From the NCBI GenBank assembly GCA_934098435.1, contig CAKOOV010000004.1:37103-101102 (forward strand): DNA of 64,000 nt, read 5' to 3'. The notes beneath the pieces were generated by a model, which saw only the letters and a list, made by a program, of their open reading frames with translations, did not search any database and was not told where the DNA came from. Position 1 is the first letter of the stretch, and each line of letters opens with the position of its first letter. Positions 17,082-26,404 of this stretch are shown piece by piece. Origin of the DNA: an uncultured Bacilli bacterium (GTDB lineage: Bacteria; Bacillota_I; Bacilli_A; RF39; UBA660). The translations under genes were made by a program, and so were the position numbers.

Positions 17082-18018
17082 TAGTTCCAAGAATAAAGCA
17101 AACTACCATTCCTAATAATAACATAATTGTAGCTATATTAATAAATCCTTTACTACTATTTTTTTTAGGAATGTCTAATTTAATGCTAGGCATAGTGGAA
17201 GTAAATTCTAAATTATCCCCTATTAATCTATTTTCTTTAACTACTGGAAGTGGTAATTTTTTTATTTTTTCTTCACTTATACCATTGCATTCTTTTATTT
17301 TTTCGATATCTTTTTTATCTCTTTCTCTATTTAATAATAATTTATCTCCTATAATGCATTCTAGTGATTCGGTCATATATTTTTTATTATCTGAAGATAC
17401 ATATGGTACGATATAGTCACTTAGTTTGACATTGATATTTTTTATTCTTCCGATTCTTCTTTTACAATCAAAATTATATTCTATAATACCATTGTCTTTT
17501 TCTTCAAAAGCGAATATATTTACTTTTACGCCATCGATAACTACTTGAAAGCCATAATCAATATTATTAACGGTATAAGTTAAACTATCTCTTTTAGGAT
17601 CATATAAATCTTTTTTTCTAAATACTTCTCGCATCATTGCTATGTCTTTTTTGTTACATAATAAATCTAAACTTAAATGTTTTCTTCCTGAGTCTTCGTT
17701 TAATAGTACATAAGGTACTAATCCTCCGCATAAATATGTTTTAGCGGTTGTTTTGTTTAATTTTTCTATTTTATTATATGTATCTAATAACTGAGTATAA
17801 GTAAATCCTATTTTATCTAGGTAAGCATTATATGATTCTATACTGTTATTAAACACGGTATCTATTTTTGTTTTGATAATATTTATATCTTCTACTCTAT
17901 TTAGAAAAACACTATATAATTTATTAACATTATTTTCTGGGACATCCATACCCATTCGATCTAGTTCTTGTAATCTATTTTCTATATATGATATTATTAT
18001 TTTATTTTTTTCTTCCAT
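17077..18018 (-). CDS. Tail-anchored nucleotidyltransferase-fold protein
   Basis: 313 residues. After about 90 helical residues comes AKTYLCGGLVPYVLLNED followed by RKHLSLDLLCN, resembling the GG..A/D-x-D core of AbiEii-like nucleotidyltransferases. Further on, IDGVKVNIFAFE and ESLECIIGDKLLLNR fit the same fold. The canonical second Asp pair is not clean (SLDLL), so activity is uncertain. The last 22 residues (FINIATIMLLLGMVVCFIL) form a membrane tail anchor, which is unusual for this fold. The start at 18018 follows GGTGA. Confidence 0.55.
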   Translation of the reverse strand: MEEKNKIIISYIENRLQELDRMGMDVPENNVNKLYSVFLNRVEDINIIKTKIDTVFNNSIESYNAYLDKIGFTYTQLLDTYNKIEKLNKTTAKTYLCGGLVPYVLLNEDSGRKHLSLDLLCNKKDIAMMREVFRKKDLYDPKRDSLTYTVNNIDYGFQVVIDGVKVNIFAFEEKDNGIIEYNFDCKRRIGRIKNINVKLSDYIVPYVSSDNKKYMTESLECIIGDKLLLNRERDKKDIEKIKECNGISEEKIKKLPLPVVKENRLIGDNLEFTSTMPSIKLDIPKKNSSKGFINIATIMLLLGMVVCFILGTR

Positions 18019-18109
18019 GACGCTCACCTACTATATTATAAGTTAATTATAACATATCAAAAGTTATGATGTAAATATAAATAGATTAATTTCCTTAATT
18101 TTCTTATGA

Positions 18110-19894
18110 TTATTTGTTTTTGTCATTAACTAAAGTGTTTATTTTTTCTATTAAAGTATTTTTGTCTATTGGTTTTAGAATGTAGTCATCAAAATTGTTT
18201 TCTTTATATTCTTCAGTATATTCTATGTTATTATTTTTTGTTAATAGAATTACCTTGGTATTGAAACCTTTAATTTCTTTTAATTTTTTTAATACTTCTT
18301 CTCCATCTATATATGGCATTTCTTCATCTAATAATATTAAATCATACTTACTTCCTTTTCTTATTTTATCTAAGGCTTTTTTTCCTAGATTTGTAGTTTC
18401 TACTTTGATATGATATTTTGTTAGTATTTTGTTTATTAATTTTAGACTTGATTCGTTATCATCCACTAGTAAGATTTTTTTATTATCTAGATATTTTGTA
18501 TAATCTTTCTTTTCTTTTTTATTTGTTATATTTATTTTTTGATCTAGTATTATTGTTACTACCGTACCTTCATTATATCTACTTGTTAATAATAATGTTC
18601 CTCCTAGAGCTGCTATTAGTTTTTTGGTATTATATATATTTCCTTCGGTATTTACTTTTTCTATTTCTTCTGTTTTTATACCGATAGATGAATCTTCTAT
18701 TTTTATTATTAATCTACATACATCGTGTTTGATAATAGTATTTACTGATAGTTCTATAAATCCTTCTTTAGTATTATTATAAGAAGAGTCAATAATTGTG
18801 CTTAGGGCTTTTTTTAGGTTTATGCTATCACCATATAAACTTACTGGTAGATTGTTATCGATATTTATTCTAAATTCTATATCTTTTGCTTCTATTTTAG
18901 TTTTATACATACTTACTATTTCTTTTAATAATAGTTTTATATTGTATTTTGTTTTTACTGTTTTGATTTTATTTAATTCTATTTTATCTATATTATATAT
19001 TTTATCTGACATATTATATAGTTTATTGTTTGATGATATTATTTCTCTTGCATAGTATTTATTTTCTTCAATATTATTACTATCTAATATATTATTTGAT
19101 GATATATTTATATCTTTTGCTATATCTTTTATTTCTCCCATCATATTATATATTAACATACTTTTTTCTTCATTTGCTTCATCAGCCATTTTCTTAGAAG
19201 CATGAATTTCTTCTAATAATTTTTTATCTGGATTTTCTATTGTAAAATACATTATTACTGTGATGAAAGTGTCCATTGTTATGGCAAGTAATAATTCTGG
19301 CATCATTTTTTGAATAAATGTTATAATAGTTCCTACAAATAAATAGGCATATATTGGTAAGTATTTTTTACTTATTATATTTTTGAAATTTTTTATTAAA
19401 CATATTATTGTTAAAAATATTGTTATGAATATTCCACTATAAACTACATTAACAGCAGGCCCATAGGAATACATAACATAATTATTTCTATAGTTAAAAT
19501 ATACTGGCAACACTGCTACTAATATTGCAATTATTATAATCAAAGTTATATATAGTCTTAATACATTTTTCATGTACTTTTTTAATTCTTCTTCATTCTT
19601 TTTTGCGGAAGATATTAGAAATACATAACTACCAAATACTGCTCCCCATACTATTAATCCTATTAGAAACAGTTTGTTTAATATTGTGTAGAATATTATG
19701 TTTTCTTTTGCATAACCGGCAAATATAGTGCAAAATATCTCTAATATTATTCCTATAAAATTTATTATAATGAGGCGTGAATAAATTTTGTTTTCTGGTG
19801 TTTTAATTCTATCTTTGGAAAAATATGCAATCATTAAAAGGCTACTATAAAGTAAACTTGATATTGTGAAAAAAATCGTACTATTTATTTTCAT
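18110..19894 (-). CDS. Hybrid histidine kinase-like protein with degenerate kinase and intact receiver
   Basis: 594 residues: six or seven membrane helices (1-220), a coiled linker, a HisKA-like segment, an HATPase-like domain (about 320-450) and a C-terminal receiver (about 472-590). The H-box, normally NMSHEIR, reads NMMGEIK, with Gly253 where His should be. The G1 box reads EDSSIGI instead of DTGxGI, and the GLGL lid is absent. The receiver keeps D478, D479, D523 in LLDEEMPYIDG, and K574 in ILKPID. It is probably a pseudokinase that senses membrane signals and is phosphorylated by another kinase. Confidence 0.8.
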   Translation of the reverse strand: MKINSTIFFTISSLLYSSLLMIAYFSKDRIKTPENKIYSRLIIINFIGIILEIFCTIFAGYAKENIIFYTILNKLFLIGLIVWGAVFGSYVFLISSAKKNEEELKKYMKNVLRLYITLIIIIAILVAVLPVYFNYRNNYVMYSYGPAVNVVYSGIFITIFLTIICLIKNFKNIISKKYLPIYAYLFVGTIITFIQKMMPELLLAITMDTFITVIMYFTIENPDKKLLEEIHASKKMADEANEEKSMLIYNMMGEIKDIAKDINISSNNILDSNNIEENKYYAREIISSNNKLYNMSDKIYNIDKIELNKIKTVKTKYNIKLLLKEIVSMYKTKIEAKDIEFRINIDNNLPVSLYGDSINLKKALSTIIDSSYNNTKEGFIELSVNTIIKHDVCRLIIKIEDSSIGIKTEEIEKVNTEGNIYNTKKLIAALGGTLLLTSRYNEGTVVTIILDQKINITNKKEKKDYTKYLDNKKILLVDDNESSLKLINKILTKYHIKVETTNLGKKALDKIRKGSKYDLILLDEEMPYIDGEEVLKKLKEIKGFNTKVILLTKNNNIEYTEEYKENNFDDYILKPIDKNTLIEKINTLVNDKNK

Positions 19895-19952
19895 TTTATA
19901 CCTCGCTATTCTATAGCAATTATAGCATAAATTAAAAAGAAAAGAAAGTGTG

Positions 19953-21776
19953 TTACTTGCTTTTCTCTAATATTTTAATTCTTGTTTTTTCAACTTGCTT
20001 ATAATCTATTTTTCCAACTGAGGTAAGGGGTAAATCTTCTTCAAAAATAAAATCTTCAGGCTGTGAATAAGAAGGAAGTTTATCTTTACATAATTCTATT
20101 AATTCCTTTTTTATTTTTTCAAGTTCTTTCACTTGTTCTTTTTTTATAACAACGTGTGCTTCAGGCGACGCACCATATATCTCACTTGGAATAGAAATAA
20201 CACAACATTTATCAACATTGGGATGGCCTATTATTACACCCTCAATGTATGCTGGATATAGTTTGAAACCTCCGTGAGGTATTATTCTTTTATATCTTCC
20301 TTTAAAGAATAAAAATCCATCTTCATCAATTAATCCTATATCTTCAGAATGAATCCATTTTTTTCCATCATTATGCACTTTTATAACTTTAGATTCTTCT
20401 TCATCATTATTTAAATAACCAAGCATTTCTGTTGGACCAGTTATACATATTTCTCCTTCTTCACCATATTTTAATTCTTCACTTGTTCCTCTTTTAAAAA
20501 TACCATAAGTATTAAGTGGAAGTGGAATGCCTAAACTGTTTGTTTTATTTACACCTACTAAACAAACTCCGGCGGTAGAAGAATTTTCTGTCATACCATA
20601 ACCTTTCTCCGCTATAGAAGAACTATTGTGTTTCTTTAAAAAGTCATTAACATAAAGTTCTGATTCTTCGGAAAAATAGTCTCCTCCTATTCCAATGTTT
20701 TTTAGACAACTCCAATCCATAGAATCGGCTTTCTTATCGTGAGCAAAATGTTCAACATAAGTTGGAACAGTAATGGTATGATTTGGTTTATATTTAATCA
20801 TAAAGTCAGTAAATTCTTTTGGTGATAATATTGGTGCAATTATATTAGTCATACCTAAACACATTGGCATGTGAATAGTAACAACAATACCATATGCTAC
20901 AAATGGAACTATACCATTTAAGAAAGTATCTCCTTTATTATAATTGGCATTTAATGATTTATATTGGATGGCCATAGCATTAAAGTTTTCGTTAGATAAT
21001 TTTACTGTCTTAGGTACTCCAGTTGTTCCTCCAGTATGTACTAAAGCAGCAATAGTGTTCTTTTTATATCTAGGATATTTTGGATAACGATACTTTGGTG
21101 TATTCATCATATTATTCCATGATATATATTTTTCTTTTTGTTTTATTTTTTCTATTTTGGTATATAATTCTATGTTTTCTTCTTTTGTCTTTTTGTAAGA
21201 TATTATATCAAATGGAAATAATAATGAATTATATGGGCTTAATGTGATGATATTTTCTACTATATTATCAATATCTTCATCTTCCATACATTTATCAAAT
21301 TCAGGTAAGAAATTGTCCATAACTACTACTATACTTGATTCTACTTCCATAAGATATTTTTTTATTTGTTTATAATCGCTTCTTACGTCTATTGGGTTTA
21401 TTATTGCTCCTAGTTTATTTAAGGCGTAAAATAATATTTCAAATTCGGGATTAGCAACTGATATAACAGTTACTACCTCTCCTTCACTTATACCAAGATT
21501 GTATAATCTTCTTGATGTCTCATCTATTTTTTCGATGAAGTCTTTAAAATTTATTTTTTTTCCATAATAGTTTATTGCTTTTGTTTTTAAGTTATCTTGA
21601 TTTTGACTTACCATATATTGATAGGTAGTTAACTCTGGAATACTAGCAGTTATGGCTTCTTTACTATAATATTTCTGCCATGGTTTATCAATTGTGGCAT
21701 ATCCTGTTATTTTATTTTCTTTGTCTAATTTATAGTTTTTATTCATTTCACTATAAATATCAATATTCTTTATCAT
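19953..21776 (-). CDS. AMP-forming acyl-CoA synthetase/ligase
   Basis: 607 residues of the ANL superfamily. The P-loop HTGGTTGVPKTVKLS (about 264-278), the GYGMTENSS motif, the hinge HSEDIGLIDEDGFLFFKGR and the C-terminal Lys in SVGKIDYKQVE are all present. It adenylates a carboxylic acid with ATP and passes it to CoA or a carrier protein; the substrate, probably a fatty or aromatic acid, cannot be read from sequence. The ATG at 21776 is 8 nt after GGGGG; the upstream TTG is in front of that site. Monocistronic. Confidence 0.88.
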   Translation of the reverse strand: MIKNIDIYSEMNKNYKLDKENKITGYATIDKPWQKYYSKEAITASIPELTTYQYMVSQNQDNLKTKAINYYGKKINFKDFIEKIDETSRRLYNLGISEGEVVTVISVANPEFEILFYALNKLGAIINPIDVRSDYKQIKKYLMEVESSIVVVMDNFLPEFDKCMEDEDIDNIVENIITLSPYNSLLFPFDIISYKKTKEENIELYTKIEKIKQKEKYISWNNMMNTPKYRYPKYPRYKKNTIAALVHTGGTTGVPKTVKLSNENFNAMAIQYKSLNANYNKGDTFLNGIVPFVAYGIVVTIHMPMCLGMTNIIAPILSPKEFTDFMIKYKPNHTITVPTYVEHFAHDKKADSMDWSCLKNIGIGGDYFSEESELYVNDFLKKHNSSSIAEKGYGMTENSSTAGVCLVGVNKTNSLGIPLPLNTYGIFKRGTSEELKYGEEGEICITGPTEMLGYLNNDEEESKVIKVHNDGKKWIHSEDIGLIDEDGFLFFKGRYKRIIPHGGFKLYPAYIEGVIIGHPNVDKCCVISIPSEIYGASPEAHVVIKKEQVKELEKIKKELIELCKDKLPSYSQPEDFIFEEDLPLTSVGKIDYKQVEKTRIKILEKSK

Positions 21777-21843
21777 TTGGTATTCCCCCTTCAAATAATT
21801 GATATATGTATTATATTATTCTATTTCTGATTAGTCAATTGTT

Positions 21844-24030
21844 TTAATAATTCTTTATATTATTTATTAATTCTACTACTTCATTATAAGTTTCATCTAG
21901 TAATTCTAGTCTATATGATCTTATACCTAGATTTTTATAATAATTTATATTATCTAGATAGTTTATTTTTTTATGATGCATTATATGGGTTAAACAGTTA
22001 TTGTGTAATACTCTATATCTATTTTTGTTTATATCTTCTAGATAATATATATCTTCTTCTTTACATGGACATATATTTAATTCTTTGATAGGACATGACT
22101 TAGTTAACATGTTTTCTATTGTTCCATATATTATTATTTCTACTTTATCTAGTATATAGTCATCTAAGTAGTTATAGTTTATTTCAGGAGATAGGGTTAC
22201 TCTTTTTACTCCTTTATCTAGTAAGTATTTTATACTATAATTATTTACTACATTTAAGTAATAATCACTAATTAGATTTGTATTTTTATATTTATAGATA
22301 GCTCCTAGTTCTGTAGCTAAGATATTATTACTATCATAATTATAGTTATTTACTACTCTTGGTAATCGTAAATATACTTTATTGTTATCTTTATATTCTT
22401 GATATAACCCACTATCTACATAGATTCTATCTATATTCATATCTAAGGCTGCTTGTACTTGATCTTTAGTTCTAGCTAGAAGGGATACTTCTATATTATA
22501 GTTAGTATCTTTTTGATAATTTAGATTATATTTATTTATTATGATATTTCTTTTAATAGAAGTTCTCTCTTTAATAAGTTTATTACATAATTCTCTTCTT
22601 ATGTTATTTAAGTCTTTCATATTTACAAAGATATCTTTATTTATATTGATATTTATATTATTACATATAAATGGAGTATTACCTAGTTTAGTTAGTTTTT
22701 CTTTTACCTCTTCACTTGTAGTGCTTCTTTTGATTGGAGTATCTACTTTTATTTTATCTTTTACTATGTTATTATTGTTATCTTTAAATATTATGATTAG
22801 ATAATTATTTTCTAGGGTTACTTCTATATCTACCGGTATTTTCTTTATGCTAGTGGATAGTATTTCTTTATCTAAATATGGACTTGATGTTTTTACTAAT
22901 ATGTCTTTATCTTTTAGGTTTATTTTGTTATCTAGATAGATTATATCTCCTTTACTAGCTTCGTTTATAAGAAGATTTTTTTCGTTATAAATAAAGTTAG
23001 CAATCATACCTTTATTTGACTGTTTGAATCTTAGTCCATCTTCTTGATATAGATTATCTGATAGTTTTATTTTTATTTTCTTTGGTGTTATATCTATTAC
23101 TTTTCCTATTTCTAATCCTTGATGATTTGATGATGATATATTCATTACTTTATCACTGAATAAATAACCATTTGTAAAGTTTCTATTAAATAGTATTTTT
23201 AAATTGTTTTCTTCTTCTTTGGTTATTATTTCTTTGTTATTTTTTTGATAATTATCTATTAGTTTTCTATATATTCTTGTTATATATCCTACATATGAAG
23301 GAGACTTCATTCTTCCTTCTATTTTGAAACATGTTATATCTGAATTCATTAATTTATCGAAATTATGGATGGTATTTAATTCTCTAGTACTTAAAAGATA
23401 TTTATCTTCATTACTTATATATTTACCGTTCTTTATTAATTTATATGGTAGTCTACAGGGCTGAGTACATTCTCCTCGATTTCCACTTCTTCCTCCATTC
23501 ATATAACTAAATAGACAGCAGCCGGAATAGGAATTACATAGGGCTCCATGAATAAATACTTCTTTTTCGATATCGACGTTAATATTTTCTATTTGTTCTA
23601 AAGTCATTTCTCTATCTAATACTACTTTGGTTACTCCTAAAGCTTTTAAGGCTTTTATTCCTTCGTTATTATGGTTATGTAATTGAGTTGAAGCATGAAT
23701 TTCAAAATTGGGAAATGTTTGTCTTACTAGAGATATCATTCCTATATCTTGCATTATTAGTGCATCTACTCCAATTTGATATAGATAATTTATATATTCT
23801 ATAAATTCTTCTACTTCATTATTATATATTATTGTATTTACTGTTATATATATTTTTACTCCATAAAGATGGGCATATTCTACTGCTTCTTTTAATTCTT
23901 CATTGGTAAAGTTTCCGGCAAATGCTCTGGCTCCAAATGATTTTCCTCCTAAATAGCAGGCATCTGCTCCATTATTTATAGCGGCTTTTAAGCATTCTAT
24001 ATTTCCAGAAGGGCTTAATAATTCTTTCAA
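21844..24030 (-). CDS. U32 family protein (peptidase/RNA hydroxylation family) with DUF3656-like C-terminus
   Basis: 728 residues. The N-terminal U32 barrel opens with ELLSPSGNIECLKAAINNGA and GGKSFGARAFAGNF and has the Cys-rich signature HGALCNSYSGCC...GECTQPCR (about 160-195), which in this family binds an Fe-S cluster. Members RlhA and TrhP hydroxylate rRNA or tRNA; older annotation is collagenase-like protease. The middle and C-terminal parts (about 385-728) fit the DUF3656-containing long form, ending with more Cys (KSCPIKELNICPC). The start is TTG at 24028-24030 behind AGGTG. It is preceded by an unusually long structured leader. Confidence 0.88.
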   Translation of the reverse strand: MKELLSPSGNIECLKAAINNGADACYLGGKSFGARAFAGNFTNEELKEAVEYAHLYGVKIYITVNTIIYNNEVEEFIEYINYLYQIGVDALIMQDIGMISLVRQTFPNFEIHASTQLHNHNNEGIKALKALGVTKVVLDREMTLEQIENINVDIEKEVFIHGALCNSYSGCCLFSYMNGGRSGNRGECTQPCRLPYKLIKNGKYISNEDKYLLSTRELNTIHNFDKLMNSDITCFKIEGRMKSPSYVGYITRIYRKLIDNYQKNNKEIITKEEENNLKILFNRNFTNGYLFSDKVMNISSSNHQGLEIGKVIDITPKKIKIKLSDNLYQEDGLRFKQSNKGMIANFIYNEKNLLINEASKGDIIYLDNKINLKDKDILVKTSSPYLDKEILSTSIKKIPVDIEVTLENNYLIIIFKDNNNNIVKDKIKVDTPIKRSTTSEEVKEKLTKLGNTPFICNNINININKDIFVNMKDLNNIRRELCNKLIKERTSIKRNIIINKYNLNYQKDTNYNIEVSLLARTKDQVQAALDMNIDRIYVDSGLYQEYKDNNKVYLRLPRVVNNYNYDSNNILATELGAIYKYKNTNLISDYYLNVVNNYSIKYLLDKGVKRVTLSPEINYNYLDDYILDKVEIIIYGTIENMLTKSCPIKELNICPCKEEDIYYLEDINKNRYRVLHNNCLTHIMHHKKINYLDNINYYKNLGIRSYRLELLDETYNEVVELINNIKNY

Positions 24031-24070
24031 GATTTCACCTCTTTCATATAGTATAGCATATTTTTAAGCA

Positions 24071-24107
24071 AAATAAAAGAATGCATTCTCTGACAAGTAA
24101 TGCATCC
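24071..24107 (-). terminator. Terminator at the end of the U32 leader RNA
   Basis: On the minus strand GGATGCATT pairs with AATGCATTC, then TTTTATTTT. It could attenuate U32 expression. Confidence 0.65.
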
Positions 24108-24383
24108 CCAAGTTTTTGAATAACTACTCGGAATTAATGTCAGTTAATTCAAAATAGCTTCTTATCTTCGAGTTTCTCTCTCATACATATATGTACATCC
24201 AATAGATAGATAAGAATTAAGGCCTCTACCTCAATACCCAAACAAATATACTCGCAAAGCATAAAATTTCTAAACAGTAAAACTTCTACCATCAAGATTT
24301 GATACCCTTACAAATGTTATCTTTATTGAAGATAAATTATAGGTATTTTTTTATGCTTTGCTTTGTATGTTTATCTATTAGAC
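24071..24383 (-). ncRNA. Structured leader or stand-alone RNA upstream of the U32 gene
   Basis: A roughly 310-nt non-coding transcript predicted from the promoter at 24390-24418 to a terminator-like hairpin at 24071-24107. A 13-bp stem closes a 5' domain: GCAAAGCATAAAA pairs with TTTTATGCTTTGC about 80 nt later. Inside it TTATCTT/AAGATAA and ATACC/GGTAT can pair. Further on are CTTATC...GATAAG, GAATTAA/TTAATTC around CTGACA, and the terminator. The U32 start follows about 40 nt later. I could not match it to T-box, lysine, SAM, TPP, 6S or SRP RNA. It may be a riboswitch-like leader or an independent RNA. Confidence 0.6.
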
Positions 24384-24389
24384 AATTCA

Positions 24390-24418
24390 AGTGTAAACCA
24401 TTTTTTTGTAAATGTCAA
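24390..24418 (-). promoter_or_regulatory. Promoter of the U32 leader RNA
   Basis: Perfect -35 TTGACA (24413-24418), a 17-nt spacer and TACACT (24390-24395) on the minus strand, right after whiA. Confidence 0.7.
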
Positions 24419-24447
24419 GTGTTTTTAATAAAAAAATGAAAAAAATG

Positions 24448-25368
24448 TCATTTTTTTTCTATTTGTTCAATTATTTGTCTTATTTTTCTGAATCTATGAT
24501 TTAGTCCTGACTTACTTATTTCATTTCCTGTTTCTAGAGATATTATTTCCGCTAATTCTGATAGAGAACTTTCTTTATATTTCATACGATATTCTATTAC
24601 TTGTTTTAATTTATCATCCAATAAATCTACCATATCTAATTCATATAATTTTTCTATATCTTTTATTTGTTTATTAGCGGTCATAAATACTTTATCAATA
24701 TTTGCTTGTTCACAATTATTTAGTCTGTTTGTCATATTTTTATGATCACGATATATTCTTATATCTTCGAAGTACATTACTGCTGAGAAGGCTTTTATTA
24801 TTCTTAAGAAGTCGGATATTTTCTCAGCTTCTTTTATATATACTGTATAGTTTTTTTCTCTTTTTATTATTTTACTATTTAAATCATAGGTATTTAATAG
24901 TTTATTTACGTACTCTGAATATTCTTTTGTATCTAATATGAATTCTAAATGATACCTTGATGTTTTTGGATCATTTACTGAGCCTGATACCAGGAATATT
25001 CCTCTTAAATAGGCTCTTAATGAATCTTCGTCTGATGTTATATATTCTTTTGGTATACTTAAATATTTGTTATTATCTATTATTGAAAGATCTTCTAGTA
25101 ATTCTTTATTTTTTTCAGTTACATTTAATATATAAGTAAAGCCTTTACCTAGTTTTTTATTTCTTATGGTTATTTTTGGTGTTATACCATATATATTTTT
25201 TATTAATTTAAATGTTCTTCTGGCAACTGCATTGCTTTCTATTGTTATACTTATATTTGGCGTTAATACGGCTGCTATACGCATGATAGCTGATAGTTCT
25301 GATATATCTTCTAATCTTGTTGTTTCTAATCTTGTTACTTCTTCTTTTACAGTACTAGTAAAACTCAT
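24448..25368 (-). CDS. whiA: WhiA family DNA-binding regulator
   Basis: 306 residues, typical length. The N-terminal region carries SAIMRIAAVLTPNISI and the LAGLIDADG-like fold (about 1-190, with DSLRAYLRGIFLVSGSVNDP); the C-terminal WhiA helix-turn-helix (about 215-303) has ANIDKVFMTANKQ and SLSELAEIISLETGNEISKS. In Firmicutes WhiA binds DNA and affects cell division and chromosome segregation. It follows yvcK by one nucleotide, the conserved yvcK-whiA pair. rapZ, which often precedes them, is not here. Confidence 0.95.
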   Translation of the reverse strand: MSFTSTVKEEVTRLETTRLEDISELSAIMRIAAVLTPNISITIESNAVARRTFKLIKNIYGITPKITIRNKKLGKGFTYILNVTEKNKELLEDLSIIDNNKYLSIPKEYITSDEDSLRAYLRGIFLVSGSVNDPKTSRYHLEFILDTKEYSEYVNKLLNTYDLNSKIIKREKNYTVYIKEAEKISDFLRIIKAFSAVMYFEDIRIYRDHKNMTNRLNNCEQANIDKVFMTANKQIKDIEKLYELDMVDLLDDKLKQVIEYRMKYKESSLSELAEIISLETGNEISKSGLNHRFRKIRQIIEQIEKK

Positions 25369-25369
25369 A

Positions 25370-26320
25370 TTATTCTAACTCCTTTACAATATAATTAAAT
25401 ATAGCTAAAGCAGTACGATATGGATTATGTCTTACTTTATCTTCTTCTATTTCTAGTAGTTTATCTTCTATAACTTCAACATTTAAGTCTTTTAATTTTT
25501 CATAATCTGTTTCAATAGGACTTGCTTGTTCCTTTACATATCTTTCTTTAATATTATCTGGTACCATTTCATTATTTACTAATACAGTATCGATAAAATT
25601 ATCTTCAACATAGGAATTTATTTTGTTTATGCAATCTGATACTTTATAATTATCTGTTTCTCCGTGTTCGCTCATTATATTGCATACATACATTTTTTTA
25701 GCTTTAGATGTTTTTAATACTTCTTTTACTTCTTCAGATAACAAGTTTGGTATTATGCTTGTATATAGACTACCTATACCTAATATTATTAAGTCTGCTT
25801 CTTTTAAGGCATTTAATACTTCTTTGGTTGGTGTTACTTTGTTTTTATATTCTATGTAATCTATTTCTTGTCCTGCTTTGGTTATTTTGCTTTCTCCTTC
25901 TATTATATGACCTTCTTTAGTATGAGCTATTAATATTGGATTATCTTCAGTAAATGGTAGTATTCTACCTTTTATATTGAATATTTTTGACAATGATGTT
26001 AATGATTCGGTTAAATTACCTGTTATATTATATAGAGCCGCTAATAAGAGATTTCCTACTGGATGGTTATTTAAATTACTATCGGTAGTGAATCTATATT
26101 GTAATAGTTCTTCTATTAATGGTTCTACTTCTGATAATGAAACTAATACATTTCTTATATCTCCTACGGCAAATATATCAAATTCTTCACGTAATTTACC
26201 ACTTGATGATCCGTCATCTGCTACAGATACGATAGCAGTTATATCTAAAGGAAATTGTTTTAAGCCTCTTAGTAGTACTGATAGACCTGTTCCGCCTCCT
26301 AAAACAACTATTTTTTTCAT
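25370..26320 (-). CDS. yvcK: YvcK/GlmR family protein
   Basis: 316 residues of the gluconeogenesis-factor/CofD-like family. KKIVVLGGGTGLSVLLRGLK at the N-terminus, SVADDGSSSGKLREEF, GDIRNVLVSLS, the NHPVGNLLLAALYN block and ADLIILGIGSLYTSIIPNLL are all present. In Bacillus, YvcK (GlmR) binds UDP-GlcNAc and stimulates GlmS, tuning flux into cell-wall precursors. The start at 26320 follows GAGG; the longer frame begins upstream of that site. Coupled to whiA. Confidence 0.94.
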   Translation of the reverse strand: MKKIVVLGGGTGLSVLLRGLKQFPLDITAIVSVADDGSSSGKLREEFDIFAVGDIRNVLVSLSEVEPLIEELLQYRFTTDSNLNNHPVGNLLLAALYNITGNLTESLTSLSKIFNIKGRILPFTEDNPILIAHTKEGHIIEGESKITKAGQEIDYIEYKNKVTPTKEVLNALKEADLIILGIGSLYTSIIPNLLSEEVKEVLKTSKAKKMYVCNIMSEHGETDNYKVSDCINKINSYVEDNFIDTVLVNNEMVPDNIKERYVKEQASPIETDYEKLKDLNVEVIEDKLLEIEEDKVRHNPYRTALAIFNYIVKELE

Positions 26321-26404
26321 ATTCCACCTCTTAACCATTATACTATAAATTATTTTAAAAATAAAGTATTGTTACTTATATGAAAGAAAAAGAAGATAAT
26401 TTTG

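Noticed and set aside
24071..24383. Lysine riboswitch, because of a GAGGTAGAGG segment
   Set aside because: The following conserved AGTA, GGAGA and CGCCGAAG blocks of the lysine class are absent.
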